A stretch of DNA of 64,000 nucleotides, from assembly GCF_010725885.1 (NCBI RefSeq), contig NZ_AP022600.1, positions 5,766,001-5,830,000 on the forward strand. The letters run 5' to 3'. Origin of the DNA: Mycolicibacterium tokaiense (GTDB lineage Bacteria > Actinomycetota > Actinomycetes > Mycobacteriales > Mycobacteriaceae). A program made the translations under genes and the position numbers. Shown here in pieces: positions 25,063-32,261 of the stretch (position 1 is its first letter; every line of letters begins with the position of its first letter). Below the pieces are notes generated by a model, which did no database searches, was not told the DNA's origin, and was given only the letters and a program-made list of their open reading frames with translations.

Positions 25063-26265
25063 TCAGTGACGCGCGCTCAAGGGTCGGGGCCGTCGCGTCC
25101 CGCTGCTCGTCGATTCGACCGCTGGTCTGTCCTCGGCGGGCAGGGCGATGCGGAAGGTGGTCCCGGCGCCGGGGCCGGGGCTGCTCGCAGAGATGGTGCC
25201 GCCGTGAGCTTCTACCAGCGCTTTGGCAATGGCCAACCCGATCCCGGCACCGCCTTCATCGCGAGCACGGGCAGAGTCGGTGCGATAGAACCGTTCGAAG
25301 ACGCGCTCGAGGTGCTCAGCTGCGATGCCGGTGCCCGTATCGGCGACCGAGATGACCACATTGGCGCCCTGGTGGATGGCCGCGACCTGCACGACCCCTC
25401 CGGCGTCGGTGTGGCGCAGCGCATTGTCGATGAGATTTCCCAATACCTGCAGCAGCCGCTGGGTGTCACCCCACAGCTGCGGTAACCCGTTGTCGGCGTG
25501 CGTGTTCAGCACTACCCCCTTGGTGATGAACCGGTCGCGGGCCGCGGTCACGGCACCATCGAGGAGATCGGCGGGATTGATCCACGCGTAGGCCAGTGAC
25601 GCGGAGCTTTCCTCGGCTTTTGTCAGCGCCGACAGGTCGTGGGAAAACCGGACCAGGCGGCGGGTCTGGTCGTTGAGCATCGCGGTGGTGTCGCTGTCCA
25701 GGGTGCGTACACCGTCGCCGATGGCCTCGATATAGGCCTGCAGCACCGCGATCGGGGTCCGAATCTCGTGGGCAAGGTCGCTGAAGAGTCGTCGTCGGGT
25801 TTCGTCCACGGTCTGCAGACGGGTCGCCATCTGGTTGAAGGAGTCGGCAAGGGCGTCGAAGTCCTCACCGAGGCGCGGTGAGGACACCCGAATGTCGTAG
25901 TCTCCGTGAGCGACTGCGCGTGCTGCGGATGCTACTTCGGCCACCGAGCGCTGAAGCCGGCGGCTGACGTACCAACTCACCGCAAGAGCCGCGAGAACCG
26001 ATACAGCCAACGCCCCGCCGACCGAGAACGCGGTGGCATAGACGTACGCCTCCTCGGCGTGGAGCTCTTCCATGGAGTTCGCCGGCACCCCGGCTCGGTG
26101 CAGGTGCTCGCGAAACAGCGGAGGTCCGATGACGGCGGCGATGACCGCAGTGGTGGCGACTCCGGCGAGCAGAACCATCGCCTGGGCCAGCAACAGCCGT
26201 GCTCCGAGTCCGTAGCGACGAGCCGACGTGGGGCCGACGGCCGCTGACGGTCTGGGAAGGTTCAT
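25063..26265 (-). CDS. Sensor histidine kinase
   Basis: 400 residues. Two helices near 20-48 and 78-100 bound a short outer sensor loop of about 30 residues. A HAMP-like segment follows, then the H-box F-S-D-L-A-H-E-I-R-T-P with phospho-acceptor H166. The ATP lid has N-box L-G-N-L-I-D-N-A-L-R-H, G1 V-A-D-T-G-T-G-I and G2 G-G-A-G-I-G-L-A. The small sensor loop holds two His and several Glu and could sense a metal, though there is no clear ligand cluster. Its ATG overlaps the regulator stop by four bases. Confidence 0.9.
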   Translation of the reverse strand: MNLPRPSAAVGPTSARRYGLGARLLLAQAMVLLAGVATTAVIAAVIGPPLFREHLHRAGVPANSMEELHAEEAYVYATAFSVGGALAVSVLAALAVSWYVSRRLQRSVAEVASAARAVAHGDYDIRVSSPRLGEDFDALADSFNQMATRLQTVDETRRRLFSDLAHEIRTPIAVLQAYIEAIGDGVRTLDSDTTAMLNDQTRRLVRFSHDLSALTKAEESSASLAYAWINPADLLDGAVTAARDRFITKGVVLNTHADNGLPQLWGDTQRLLQVLGNLIDNALRHTDAGGVVQVAAIHQGANVVISVADTGTGIAAEHLERVFERFYRTDSARARDEGGAGIGLAIAKALVEAHGGTISASSPGPGAGTTFRIALPAEDRPAVESTSSGTRRPRPLSARH

Positions 26266-27005
26266 TGGCCGCAGCCCATCCGGTAGCCGACCCCGCGGAC
26301 GGTCACGACGAAGCGGGGCGCGGCGGGGTCGTCACCCAGTTTGCGGCGCAGGTGGCCGATGTGGACATCGATGAGGTGATCGCTGCCCACCCAGGGTTGG
26401 TCACGGATCGCTTCCAGCAGTTGGCGCCTGCTCAACACAAGGTTCGGCCGGTCAGACAGCGCGGCGAGCAGGTCGAACTCGGTGCGCGTCAACAACACTG
26501 GTCGGTCATCGAGGAGCACTTCACGGGAGTCGATGTACAGGGTCAGCGCTCCGAACGTGCGCGGAGGGCTCGAAGCTGCGCTGCCGGTGCGGTAGTCGGC
26601 TCCAGGGTGTGAAGCGGTGCGCGGTCGGCGCAACATCGCCCGGATACGGGCAACCAGTTCGCGGGGGCTGAACGGTTTGGTGACGTAATCGTCGGCGCCC
26701 ACGGTGAGACCGACAATGGTGTCCATCTCGGTGTCGCGGGCGGTCAGCATCACCACGTACGCGTCGGAGAAGGTCCGCAGCTGCCGGCACACTTCGAGTC
26801 CGTCGATGCCGGGCAAGCCCAGATCGAGGACGACCACGTCGGGATCGAGTTCCTTGGCGATCGTGATGGCCTCGGTCCCATTGCCTGCCACGGTGGCCTC
26901 GAACTGTTCGCGTTCCAGGTAGCTGGCAACCACCTCGGCCAGCGGCAGTTCGTCGTCGACGACCAGCGCCCGATAACCCGGTACCGAGGAGGGGGTGGCG
27001 TCCAT
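26262..27005 (-). CDS. OmpR/PhoB-family response regulator
   Basis: 247 residues from the ATG at 27005. The receiver domain has the acid pair in V-V-D-D-E, the phospho-acceptor D61 in V-L-D-L-G-L-P-G, and the lysine in T-K-P-F-S. The C-terminal winged helix has F-D-L-L-A-A-L, R-D-Q-P-W-V-G-S and D-V-H-I-G-H-L-R-R-K-L, typical of OmpR. It is first in the operon with the kinase and divergent from the BlaI-type gene across 281 bases. The targets may include the copper-type genes nearby. A direct repeat at 22866 is a candidate site. Confidence 0.92.
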   Translation of the reverse strand: MDATPSSVPGYRALVVDDELPLAEVVASYLEREQFEATVAGNGTEAITIAKELDPDVVVLDLGLPGIDGLEVCRQLRTFSDAYVVMLTARDTEMDTIVGLTVGADDYVTKPFSPRELVARIRAMLRRPRTASHPGADYRTGSAASSPPRTFGALTLYIDSREVLLDDRPVLLTRTEFDLLAALSDRPNLVLSRRQLLEAIRDQPWVGSDHLIDVHIGHLRRKLGDDPAAPRFVVTVRGVGYRMGCGQ

Positions 27006-27286
27006 CTGTTCATGGTGCCCGTCGCACCTGCGTCCCGGAACCCCGCACGGCGGTGTGCGCAAAACTTGAACTGATCTTTATCCAACCCCGACGAAGGGCT
27101 ACCGCGAGCCAACAGGCTGAGACGAATGCCCACACAGCGCCTCGTGAACGACGCGGCTCGGCTACTGCCGGCGCGTGTCCCCCGTCAACGGGATGCGCGG
27201 CGGTTACGTTGAACCTCGGCAACGTGGTGTTCCACGCGCGCCTGCGGCGCCGGCCGCCGGTGTACGGGCTGAGAGCGGAGGTGGCG

Positions 27287-27658
27287 ATGCTGGCGCGAGG
27301 GTTCGGCGACCTGGAGGCAGCCGTCATGAACAAGATCTGGGACCGCCGTGCGGCGGTCACGGTGCGCGATATCTTCGACGACCTGTCCCGAGACCGCCAG
27401 ATCGCCTACACGACCGTGTTGTCCACGATGGACAACCTGCACCGCAAGCGCTGGCTGGAGCGGGAACGCGACGGCAAAGCGTATGTGTATCAGCCGGTGA
27501 TGAGCCGGGAGGAGCGATCTGCGCGGCTGATGCGCGAGGCGATGGAGACCGGCGGCGATGCCGACGCCGTGCTGGCGTTCTTCGTCGAACAGATGAGCCC
27601 TGATGAATCCGCGCAACTCAAAGCCGTGATCCGCCGCGTCTCGGGTCGTCGCCGATGA
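27287..27658 (+). CDS. BlaI/MecI/CopY-family repressor
   Basis: 123 residues from the ATG at 27287, after a GCGGAGG ribosome site. The winged helix is clear: G-D-L-E-A-A-V-M-N-K-I-W, V-R-D-I-F, Y-T-T-V-L-S-T-M-D-N-L and L-E-R-E-R-D-G-K-A-Y-V-Y. The C-terminal part dimerises and carries the usual cleavage region. BlaI/CopY proteins repress beta-lactamase or copper genes. It overlaps the M56 peptidase gene by ATGA, the classic repressor/sensor-peptidase pair. M. tuberculosis has a similar pair elsewhere (Rv1846c-Rv1845c), so this looks like an extra copy tied to the metal region. Confidence 0.88.
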   Translation: MLARGFGDLEAAVMNKIWDRRAAVTVRDIFDDLSRDRQIAYTTVLSTMDNLHRKRWLERERDGKAYVYQPVMSREERSARLMREAMETGGDADAVLAFFVEQMSPDESAQLKAVIRRVSGRRR

Positions 27659-28575
27659 CCACCGCGCTGTGGCTGGTGGTCTACGGCGGGGCGTTGACCT
27701 GGGGTGCGCCCGTACTGCTGGGCCGACTCACCGCATCGGGGCTGAGCCCTCGGATGGGTGTCGCGGCGTGGCTCACCGCCATTGCGACGGCGATGCTCAC
27801 CTGGGCGCTCGCCTTGATCTTGATTGCCGACGCGGCAGTGCACGGGGTGACGGATTCCTCGGCGGTCACGCTGTGCCTGGAGCTCTTCGGGTTCCCGGAG
27901 CACACGCCGCTACCAGGCCGGATCGGTGCGCTGACACTGATCGTGGGTGGGATGGCGGCGTCGGCCGTTGTCATTGCGCGCGTCGGTCGTTCACTGCGGC
28001 ACCTGCGCTCGCGGAGTCATGAACATGCACAGGCCGCGCGGTTGGTGGGCCGCCGCACGGACCGTTCTGATGTCGTGGTCGTCGATGCCCCGCAGCGGAC
28101 CGCTTACTGCGTGTTGGGCCGCCCCAACGCCATCGTGGTGACCTCCGCAGCCTTGTCATCGTTGAGTCACTGCCAACTGGCCGCGGTCCTCGCTCATGAA
28201 GACGCTCACATCCGTGGCCGTCACCACCATCTGTTGATGGTGCTTCGCGCGCTGGCTTCGACGCTGCCGTGGTTGCCGCTGCTGCGCCGCGGGAGGCTCG
28301 CCGTCGGCGAGCTCCTGGAGATGTGCGCCGACGATGCCGCCGCCCGCCACTGCGGCACGCCCCCGCTACTGAGCGGGCTGCTGACCCTCGCCGGTTCCGG
28401 GCCCGCGCCCGCTGACGGGCTTGCCGCCGCCACAACCGCCGTCGTATCGCGAGCACAGCGGTTGGCGGATCCCGCCGGGCCCACACAACAGTGGAAGCAA
28501 CGAATTGTGTTGACCACCATCATGGTCGGCACCGTGTCCGCGCCCCTGTTCATCAACCTGCTCTGCCATCACTGA
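27655..28575 (+). CDS. M56-family membrane metallopeptidase (BlaR1-like)
   Basis: 306 residues with helices near 5-25, 37-62, 90-110 and at the C-terminus. The zinc motif HEDAH is at 181-185, inside A-V-L-A-H-E-D-A-H-I-R-G-R-H-H-H, followed by L-E-M-C-A-D-D-A-A as the third-ligand region. Such proteins cleave the partner BlaI repressor when a signal is sensed. There is no penicillin-binding sensor domain, so beta-lactam sensing is unlikely. A histidine-rich run follows the active site. It is co-translated with the BlaI-type gene. Confidence 0.85.
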   Translation: MTTALWLVVYGGALTWGAPVLLGRLTASGLSPRMGVAAWLTAIATAMLTWALALILIADAAVHGVTDSSAVTLCLELFGFPEHTPLPGRIGALTLIVGGMAASAVVIARVGRSLRHLRSRSHEHAQAARLVGRRTDRSDVVVVDAPQRTAYCVLGRPNAIVVTSAALSSLSHCQLAAVLAHEDAHIRGRHHHLLMVLRALASTLPWLPLLRRGRLAVGELLEMCADDAAARHCGTPPLLSGLLTLAGSGPAPADGLAAATTAVVSRAQRLADPAGPTQQWKQRIVLTTIMVGTVSAPLFINLLCHH

Positions 28576-28634
28576 GCCTGACCGTCCGTACTCAACCGCG
28601 CTGACGGGCTGAGACCTCGGAAACCCTCGCCGTG

Positions 28635-28651
28635 ATACCCCCGTACGGTAT
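28635..28651. promoter_or_regulatory. CsoR/RicR-like operator, upstream copy
   Basis: ATACCCCCGTACGGTAT: five-base arms ATACC and GGTAT around seven bases. It resembles the stronger site at 28782. It lies 60 bases after the peptidase gene, and which promoter it serves is unclear. Confidence 0.45.
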
Positions 28652-28781
28652 GTGCATCACACTGCGCCAGCAGGGTTGGGTTGCACCTGGGACGTGAACA
28701 ACGTGATCGAAACCTCCTGCCCGAACGGCAAGTACTGAGCAGTTACGGAGATTCGCAGCGGTTGGAGAACAGCGGTCCTTG

Positions 28782-28800
28782 CATACCCCCCAGGGGTATG
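28782..28800. promoter_or_regulatory. CsoR/RicR-type copper operator before CopZ-like gene
   Basis: Perfect eight-base arms CATACCCC and GGGGTATG around a three-base centre. The G-tract dyad with TA flanks is the form bound by copper-sensing CsoR-family repressors (CsoR, RicR) in mycobacteria. It ends 46 bases before the chaperone ATG and overlaps a TATGGT that could be the -10 box. Confidence 0.7.
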
Positions 28801-28846
28801 GTAGACCTGCTGCTGTCCACAGTTCAACCCCCACCGGAAGGCCACC

Positions 28847-29056
28847 ATGAGCACCACCGTCAAGATCACCGTCACGGGCATGACCTGCGGGCACTGCGCA
28901 TCCTCGGTCAGCGAGGAGATCCGCAGCATCGAAGGAGTCACCGATGTGGCGGTCAACGTGGGCACCGGCCAGGTCGTCATCCACGCAGATCGCGACCTTG
29001 ACGCGGCCGCCATCGACGCCGCGGTCCGGGAGGCCGGGTACAGCCTGACCGGCTGA
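28847..29056 (+). CDS. CopZ-like heavy-metal-associated chaperone
   Basis: 69 residues, a single ferredoxin-like HMA domain. The metal site is M-T-C-G-H-C at residues 12-17, with an extra histidine between the cysteines. Later G-V-T-D-V-A-V-N and A-V-R-E-A-G-Y-S match the family. It would bind Cu(I) in the cytosol and pass it to an exporter. No P-type ATPase is adjacent, which is unusual. The gene follows a near-perfect CsoR/RicR-type operator and leads a cluster with a tiny membrane peptide and a DUF4396 protein. Confidence 0.93.
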   Translation: MSTTVKITVTGMTCGHCASSVSEEIRSIEGVTDVAVNVGTGQVVIHADRDLDAAAIDAAVREAGYSLTG

Positions 29057-29092
29057 ACCACCGGCCCTCGACCGCGAACGAAGGAGTTGATC

Positions 29093-29182
29093 ATGAAACC
29101 TGGGACAACCCTGGCGGGCTTCGCCGTCGGGCTGGCCGTGATCTCCGCCGCCGCGATCGGTGTGGGCGCCTTTACCGCATGA
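29093..29182 (+). CDS. 29-residue single-helix membrane peptide
   Basis: ATG at 29093 follows a strong AAGGAG site at the right spacing. The product starts MKPGTT and is otherwise one hydrophobic helix, with no charge after K2 and no Cys, His or Met beyond the start. It lies 36 bases after the CopZ-like gene and before DUF4396. It could be a small regulator or subunit of the membrane protein. It might also be the truncated start of a longer metal transporter, since similar N-termini begin larger proteins in other mycobacterial copper loci, as I recall. Confidence 0.6.
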   Translation: MKPGTTLAGFAVGLAVISAAAIGVGAFTA

Positions 29183-29265
29183 CGCGCGTGACGGGCCATC
29201 CTCGGCGAGGCAACGCCACAGGAACCGCACCCGAGCGCGGACACCAGCTCTGGAGGAAGACAGAA

Positions 29266-29313
29266 ATGACACTGGGAACCCCGTCCCCCGGAACGCAGGA
29301 GGCCCACCGATGA
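29266..29313 (+). CDS. 15-residue leader peptide coupled to DUF4396
   Basis: ATG at 29266 follows a TGGAGGAAG ribosome site. The frame encodes MTLGTPSPGTQEAHR and its TGA overlaps the DUF4396 start as ATGA at 29310. The GCAGGAGG site for DUF4396 lies inside this frame. Translation of the leader would therefore gate the downstream start. No run of one amino acid suggests classic attenuation. Real translation is unproven. Confidence 0.5.
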   Translation: MTLGTPSPGTQEAHR

Positions 29314-29963
29314 CCAACCATGACCACCACGGCCATCAGGACATGGGCGACGTCAACTCGATGGCCGTCAGCGCCACCCTGCATTGTCTCACCGGCTGCG
29401 CCATCGGCGAGATCATCGGACTCATCATCGGCACCGCGCTGGGCCTCGGCAATCTGGCCACCATCGCCATCGCCGTCGCGCTGGCATTCCTGTTCGGCTA
29501 CACCCTGTCCACCTTGCCGCTGCTGAAAGCAGGCCTCGCCCTGGGCACCGCGCTCAGCGTCGTCCTGGCCGCCGACACCATCTCGATCGCCACCATGGAG
29601 GTCGTGGACAACCTCGTCATGGCCGCCATCCCCGGCGCCATGAACGCCGGACTGGTCAATCCCGTCTTCTGGATCGGCATGGCCATCGCCTTGACTGCGG
29701 CGTTCTTCGCCGCGTATCCCGTCAACCGCTACCTGCTCAAACGCGGCAAAGGGCACGCCCTGACACACCAGTACCACCAAGGCGGCAGCCCGGTAACCGG
29801 CTTTCGGCGCCTCATCCCGTCGTTCAGCACAGGTGCACTGGTCGCCGTCATCTCCGCGTTCATGGTGGGCGGCTTGGTCGTGTCCGTGGCCGACAGCCTC
29901 ACCGGACCCGCCTCCAGCGTCCATGGCAGCAGTGCGGCTCCAGGACCAAGCGCGCGCGGATAG
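29310..29963 (+). CDS. DUF4396 membrane protein, likely metal transporter
   Basis: 217 residues from the ATG at 29310. The N-terminus is H-D-H-H-G-H-Q-D-M, a metal-binding style tail. Helices follow at H-C-L-T-G-C-A-I-G-E-I-I-G-L-I-I, I-A-V-A-L-A-F-L-F-G-Y, T-A-L-S-V-V-L, W-I-G-M-A-I-A-L-T-A-A and the last V-A-V-I-S-A-F-M-V-G-G. The H-C-x3-C motif in helix 1 and the D-N-L-V-M motif are typical of DUF4396. The family often sits next to copper genes, but its function is not established. No copper ATPase is nearby, so it could be the exporter, as inference. Confidence 0.8.
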   Translation: MTNHDHHGHQDMGDVNSMAVSATLHCLTGCAIGEIIGLIIGTALGLGNLATIAIAVALAFLFGYTLSTLPLLKAGLALGTALSVVLAADTISIATMEVVDNLVMAAIPGAMNAGLVNPVFWIGMAIALTAAFFAAYPVNRYLLKRGKGHALTHQYHQGGSPVTGFRRLIPSFSTGALVAVISAFMVGGLVVSVADSLTGPASSVHGSSAAPGPSARG

Positions 29964-30041
29964 GTCGTCCCCCTCGCTCGCGACGTCGTGGGAAGCGCGC
30001 GCTGACGACGCCGATCACAGCGACGTTCGAGACCTCAGCGG

Positions 30042-30812
30042 TCAGTGGTCATGATCGTGATCGGCATGCCCATCGTCCAGCGGCTGCGCCGGCGCAGTCG
30101 GGGTTGGTGCGAGTTGTGGCGGTGCCGCCGGAGCCCCCGCCGGTTGTGACGGTCCCGCCGGGGTCCTCACCGCTTCTGCCGGCGCCACCGGGCTTCCGTT
30201 GGCTTTCTCGACAGGCGCGGAAGCGGGCGGATGAGGGTGATGGCCCAGGTGTCCATCCGCCTGCTCGACGTGAGGCCCGTGATGATCACTCTCCGCGCCC
30301 GCCGGCCCGTGATGGTCGTGCCGGAGGCCGGACGCCACGCCCACCGTGGAAGCCAGCGCGACCACACCTACGGCACCGAGAAGAACCACAGCACTCGCGA
30401 AGGCGGTGACCGGCTCGCCACGCAAGCCGCGGTACCACACCCAGCCTGCACCCATCACCACGTAGATCTGCAGCAGGAGAGCACACAGGTCCGCGCCCTG
30501 CACAACTTCGGCTTCTCCTGCGTGCGGACCGAACGGGGCTCCCGCAGTCCGCGACAGTGCCCACATTGCGATCGCTGCGATGTTGAGGACAATTCCTGCG
30601 GCGAGGACTGCGGTTGTGGCGCGGACGAGCACTGCCCGGGCCCAGATCAGTTGAAAAGTCGCGAGAGTCACGAAGAACGCGCCGGCCGGCATCCATTCGA
30701 GCCAGTGGGCCGGGACGACGGCGAAGTGAATGACAGCGGCGCCCAGCGAGGCCAGCGCCGCGAGGCGAGCTGCCAGCCTACTGTCGGTCCTCGGCTCGGT
30801 TCTTGGTGCCAC
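30042..30812 (-). CDS. Membrane protein with His-rich C-terminal tail
   Basis: 256 residues from a GTG at 30812. Five or six helices are visible in the first 165 residues, including A-V-I-H-F-A-V-V-P-A-H-W, F-F-V-T-L-A-T-F-Q-L-I-W and A-V-V-L-L-G-A-V-G-V-V-A-L. The last 90 residues are Pro/Ala-rich with many His clusters (H-D-H-H-G, H-L-G-H-H-P-H-P, and H-A-D-H-D-H-D-H at the end), very like metal-binding tails. No enzyme motif is seen. It is convergent with DUF4396 and probably part of the metal response. Confidence 0.75.
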   Translation of the reverse strand: MAPRTEPRTDSRLAARLAALASLGAAVIHFAVVPAHWLEWMPAGAFFVTLATFQLIWARAVLVRATTAVLAAGIVLNIAAIAMWALSRTAGAPFGPHAGEAEVVQGADLCALLLQIYVVMGAGWVWYRGLRGEPVTAFASAVVLLGAVGVVALASTVGVASGLRHDHHGPAGAESDHHGPHVEQADGHLGHHPHPPASAPVEKANGSPVAPAEAVRTPAGPSQPAGAPAAPPQLAPTPTAPAQPLDDGHADHDHDH

Positions 30813-31255
30813 TCGTCCGATGATGACAGCAGCGGACTCAGAGGCGATTGTGCGACATCACATCTCAACCGGACCGAGATGCTTCCGTCACCCGATGAGC
30901 ACGATCACGTACATCTGCATTCGGCCCACACCGGTCATCGGGAGATGAATCTACGGCAACACCTGTGAGGCAGAAAGATTCAATGGATCATCTGTGACTC
31001 TGTGTCAGACGTTATCGACCTGGGACGTGGGACTGTGTCGCGTGATCGTGAAAATGTGTACGTCACAGACAAGTACGTATTTACTACGTACTTCATGATT
31101 ACGAAGATGACGGCACTGCCGTCGCAGGCGACCACAAGAATTGCGTCCGCGTCCGCTGACCCTCGCGAAATCTTCGATGGGTCAAAGACGTTTCCCAACA
31201 GTCGAATACGCTCGATCCCTGGCAGTCAACGGCTGCAGACAATCGCAGTGAAGGC
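30813..31255. other. Intergenic region, lower GC
   Basis: 443 bases, more AT-rich than the surroundings. It has a palindrome at 31071-31093. The short frames here (31002-31265 plus, 30980-31198 minus) lack ribosome sites and family likeness and are not called. It probably holds the promoter of the His-rich membrane protein. Confidence 0.6.
31071..31093. promoter_or_regulatory. AAGTACGTA-N5-TACGTACTT palindrome, copy 2
   Basis: Perfect nine-base arms with a five-base spacer, containing TACGTA-N5-TACGTA exactly as at 23087. A further TACGT lies just upstream at about 31060. The two dyads bracket the 23-31 kb stretch. A common regulator is suggested but not identified. Confidence 0.5.
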
Positions 31256-31711
31256 TCACGGATAACGCGCTCGGGATGCTGCTCGACCTCGCGTTCGGCG
31301 GCGGCGGCCTCTTCCCGAGCGGGTGACGTCCAGAGAATCTGGGACGGTCGATTCAGTGTCGTTGCTCAGTTCAGCATCGCCGTTGACCACGAGGTCCCAG
31401 ACGCCCTGGTCACCGCCGCTCCCTTCGATGGACTCGCTGGTGAAGGAGTCGTCGCTGGAGTCGCTGTAGCGGCCGGACTGCACCGGGCGTGATCGGGCGA
31501 CCAGATCTCGGACATGACAGTAGGCTGCGCGCACCGCTTCGCTCTGAACCAGCTCACGGACACTGCTGACAGCAGACGTCCTGTACGCGCTGATCTCTGC
31601 GTCCTTGGTCGCTTGATCCAGCATGGACAGCCGCCGCAGCTTGTCGACGGTGCCCACCATGGCCCCGTGGATGAGCAGCGCAGTCCAGCGGGACTCTGTC
31701 TTCAACAGCAT
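31256..31711 (-). CDS. Hypothetical protein, uncertain
   Basis: 151 residues from the ATG at 31711. Codon third positions are GC-rich and the first half reads as helical, with a possible coiled coil (V-D-K-L-R-R-L-S-M-L-D-Q-A). The second half is Ser/Asp-rich, and the tail is very basic (R-G-R-R-R-R-T-R-G-R). No family is recognised. A purine-rich GGGAGGAAG lies about 20 bases before the ATG, too far for a normal ribosome site, and another open frame (31554-31988, same strand) overlaps its start, so a frameshifted older gene is possible. Confidence 0.35.
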   Translation of the reverse strand: MLLKTESRWTALLIHGAMVGTVDKLRRLSMLDQATKDAEISAYRTSAVSSVRELVQSEAVRAAYCHVRDLVARSRPVQSGRYSDSSDDSFTSESIEGSGGDQGVWDLVVNGDAELSNDTESTVPDSLDVTRSGRGRRRRTRGRAASRARYP

Positions 31712-32144
31712 GGTCGAGCGAGAGCCGCTCTTCCTCCCTGTTGACGTTTGAACGCGCGCTCATTGCTGAACTCGGAATAGTCCACGACGGCTGTCGCCGC
31801 CGCGAGGCAGCCGGCCAGAACGCGGAGCCCAACCGGCAATCACCCGACGGGATGAGACCGACCGCAACGGCGGCCGCCGAGGTCCGAACAGCCAACGTCG
31901 TCAGTGCGACAGTGAAGGCGACCGCGGTTCTTCGACGGTCTTCATCTGGTCCACCCCACCCCCACCGCGGCGGCATCGCACAACGCAACGACGAGTCATG
32001 AGAGCCGACGCGGAGAGCGTCGGAAGAGGCTTGTGCTCAATGCGCTCACTCGTTCCAAACCTCGTGGCGCGTTCGTGGCGCAACGGGGGTTCCGGAATCG
32101 ACTGCATGTAGGGGCTGCAAGCCTCTGAACAGAACTTTTGTTGG
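31712..32144. other. Region between uncertain ORF and tRNA-Val
   Basis: 433 bases next to the 3' end of tRNA-Val. Only fragmentary frames are present. The minus-strand frame 31554-31988 could be a broken gene start. No integrase motif was recognised. This is where an island junction would be expected. Confidence 0.4.
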
Positions 32145-32216
32145 TGGGCGCGGAGGGTTTCGAACCCCCGACCGCTGGTGTGTAAAACCAGAGCTCTACC
32201 ACTGAGCTACACGCCC
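32145..32216 (-). tRNA. tRNA-Val (anticodon UAC)
   Basis: The minus strand begins GGGCGTG and ends CGCGCCCA, giving a seven-pair acceptor stem with one G-U pair. The anticodon stem CTGGT/ACCAG encloses TTTACAC, so the anticodon is TAC, reading GUA valine. The T loop is GGTTCGAAACC-like. The CCA end is not encoded. Length is 72. Its 3' end faces the variable region to the left. Confidence 0.95.
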
Positions 32217-32261
32217 GGACCGCAGCAGGTTACACGGCGGGCCACAGGGAGACCAAAACCC

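Noticed and set aside
30980..31265. Short ORFs on both strands in the AT-rich gap
   Set aside because: No ribosome sites, no family likeness, and they run through the palindrome.
31712..32144. Integrase or attachment repeat beside tRNA-Val
   Set aside because: No tyrosine-recombinase motif was seen, and no copy of the tRNA 3' end was found by eye elsewhere in the window.
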